Part shown: piece by piece, positions 62,938 through 64,000 of the stretch
Layout of the letters: the number at the start of each line of letters is the position of its first letter
Position numbering within the stretch: position 1 is the first letter of the stretch
DNA from: Prochlorococcus sp. AG-347-J22
GTDB lineage: Bacteria > Cyanobacteriota > Cyanobacteriia > PCC-6307 > Cyanobiaceae
Reading direction: 5' to 3'
Assembly: GCA_003279005.1 (NCBI GenBank)
Contig: QCBY01000001.1
Span: forward strand, 1-64,000
DNA length: 64,000 nt
Position numbers and translations under genes: made by a program
Notes under the pieces: model-generated
Told to the model about the DNA's origin: nothing
The model's input: only the letters and a program-made list of their open reading frames with translations
Database searches by the model: none

Positions 62938-64000
62938 TTATCCAAACTTACCTGAAGTAGAAGCTATAACAAACGCTCCAAAAGTAAGGATGTTTCCAAT
63001 TGTAAAATGAGCTAAACCTACTAATCTTGCCTGAACAATTGAAAGGGCAACTGGCTTATCTCTCCAGCCTACAAGGTTTGCAATTGGAGTCCGTTGATGG
63101 GCCCAAACTAATGTCTCTATTAATTCTTGCCAGTAACCTCGCCATGATATTAAGAACATGAATCCTGTTGCCCATACTAAATGCCCAAACAAAAACATCC
63201 AAGCCCAAACAGAGAGTGAGTTCACACCAAATGGGTTATAACCATTAATTAGTTGAGCAGAATTCAACCAAAGATAATCTCTAAACCAACCCATTAGGTA
63301 TGTCCCAGACTCATTAAATTGAGCAACATTACCTTGCCAGATTGCCAAATGTTTCCAGTGCCAGTAAAAAGTTACCCATGCAATCAAGTTTAAAGCCCAG
63401 AACATAGCGAGATACATAGCGTCCCAAGATGAACTATCACAAGTACCTCCACGACCAGGACCATCACATGGGAATGCATATCCTAAATCCTTTTTATCAG
63501 GAATAAGTTTTGTTCCTCTAGCATCCAAAGCACCTTTAATAAGGATTAATGCAGTTGTATGAAGTCCAAGAGCAATTGCATGATGAACTAAGAAATCTGC
63601 AGGACCTATTGGTAAGAAAGAACTTAAAGCATCTTGTCTATTAATTAAATCCATCCAATAATGATTTCCTGGTAAAGAATTTGCTGCGATACTTGCAGAA
63701 CTTGTAGGATCGGATAATAAAGCATCAAAGCCGTACATCATTTTACCCTGAGCTGCTTGAACGAACTGAGCAAATACTGGTTCAATTAAAATTTGTTTTT
63801 CAGGATTACCAAAAGCTACAACTACGTCGTTATGAACATAAATACCTAAAGTGTGGAATCCTAGTAGCATAGTTACCCAACTTAAATGACTTATTAATGC
63901 CTCTTTAGTTCCTAAAACTCTAGCTAGAACATTATCCTTATTTAATTCAGGATCATAATCCCTTACAAAGAAAATTGCACCATGTGCAAAGGCACCAACC
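62938..64000 (-). CDS. psaB: Photosystem I P700 apoprotein A2 (C-terminal part; 5' end outside window)
   Basis: Frame stays open to 64000 ([40 protein letters not shown]...); [18 protein letters not shown] FeS-X motif. Confidence 0.97.
   Translation of the reverse strand, partial: VGAFAHGAIFFVRDYDPELNKDNVLARVLGTKEALISHLSWVTMLLGFHTLGIYVHNDVVVAFGNPEKQILIEPVFAQFVQAAQGKMMYGFDALLSDPTSSASIAANSLPGNHYWMDLINRQDALSSFLPIGPADFLVHHAIALGLHTTALILIKGALDARGTKLIPDKKDLGYAFPCDGPGRGGTCDSSSWDAMYLAMFWALNLIAWVTFYWHWKHLAIWQGNVAQFNESGTYLMGWFRDYLWLNSAQLINGYNPFGVNSLSVWAWMFLFGHLVWATGFMFLISWRGYWQELIETLVWAHQRTPIANLVGWRDKPVALSIVQARLVGLAHFTIGNILTFGAFVIASTSGKFG

Overview
AT-rich, gene-dense cyanobacterial chromosome segment. 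Protein content, gene order and very short spacers fit a high-light Prochlorococcus; that taxonomic call comes from recall of gene families, not a search. It is mostly core genome: purB, fumC, a Ski2-like helicase, a translationally overlapping biotin cluster (bioF, bioK-like, bioC, bioD, bioA), rsmG, a DUF2997/DUF1257/ferredoxin set, rlmN, an hli gene missed by the ORF track, rpoC2-rpoC1-rpoB, tatD, rpsT, hisD, rpiA, an HtrA protease, rimP-nusA-ylxR-infB, tRNA-Thr(CGT), two glycosyltransferases plus a radical SAM protein, clpS, dapL, rne-rnhB, pheA, an MPBQ-type methyltransferase, rpsJ-tufA-fusA-rpsG-rpsL, gltB, lipA, a small accessory interval (59.0-61.9 kb), then psaL-psaI-psaB (psaB runs off the window). 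Most notable observations: (1) rpoB is split by one extra A in a homopolymer, and bioC shows the same kind of lesion; (2) a conserved-looking serine recombinase homologue near psaL appears to have lost several catalytic residues but keeps its DNA-binding domain; (3) a serine beta-lactamase-fold gene and an NlpC/P60 gene are head-to-head with only 3 bp between start codons; (4) a 27-codon ORF overlaps the bioF start by ATGA, as do several other cistron junctions in that cluster. No CRISPR array, rRNA operon or intact mobile element was seen.
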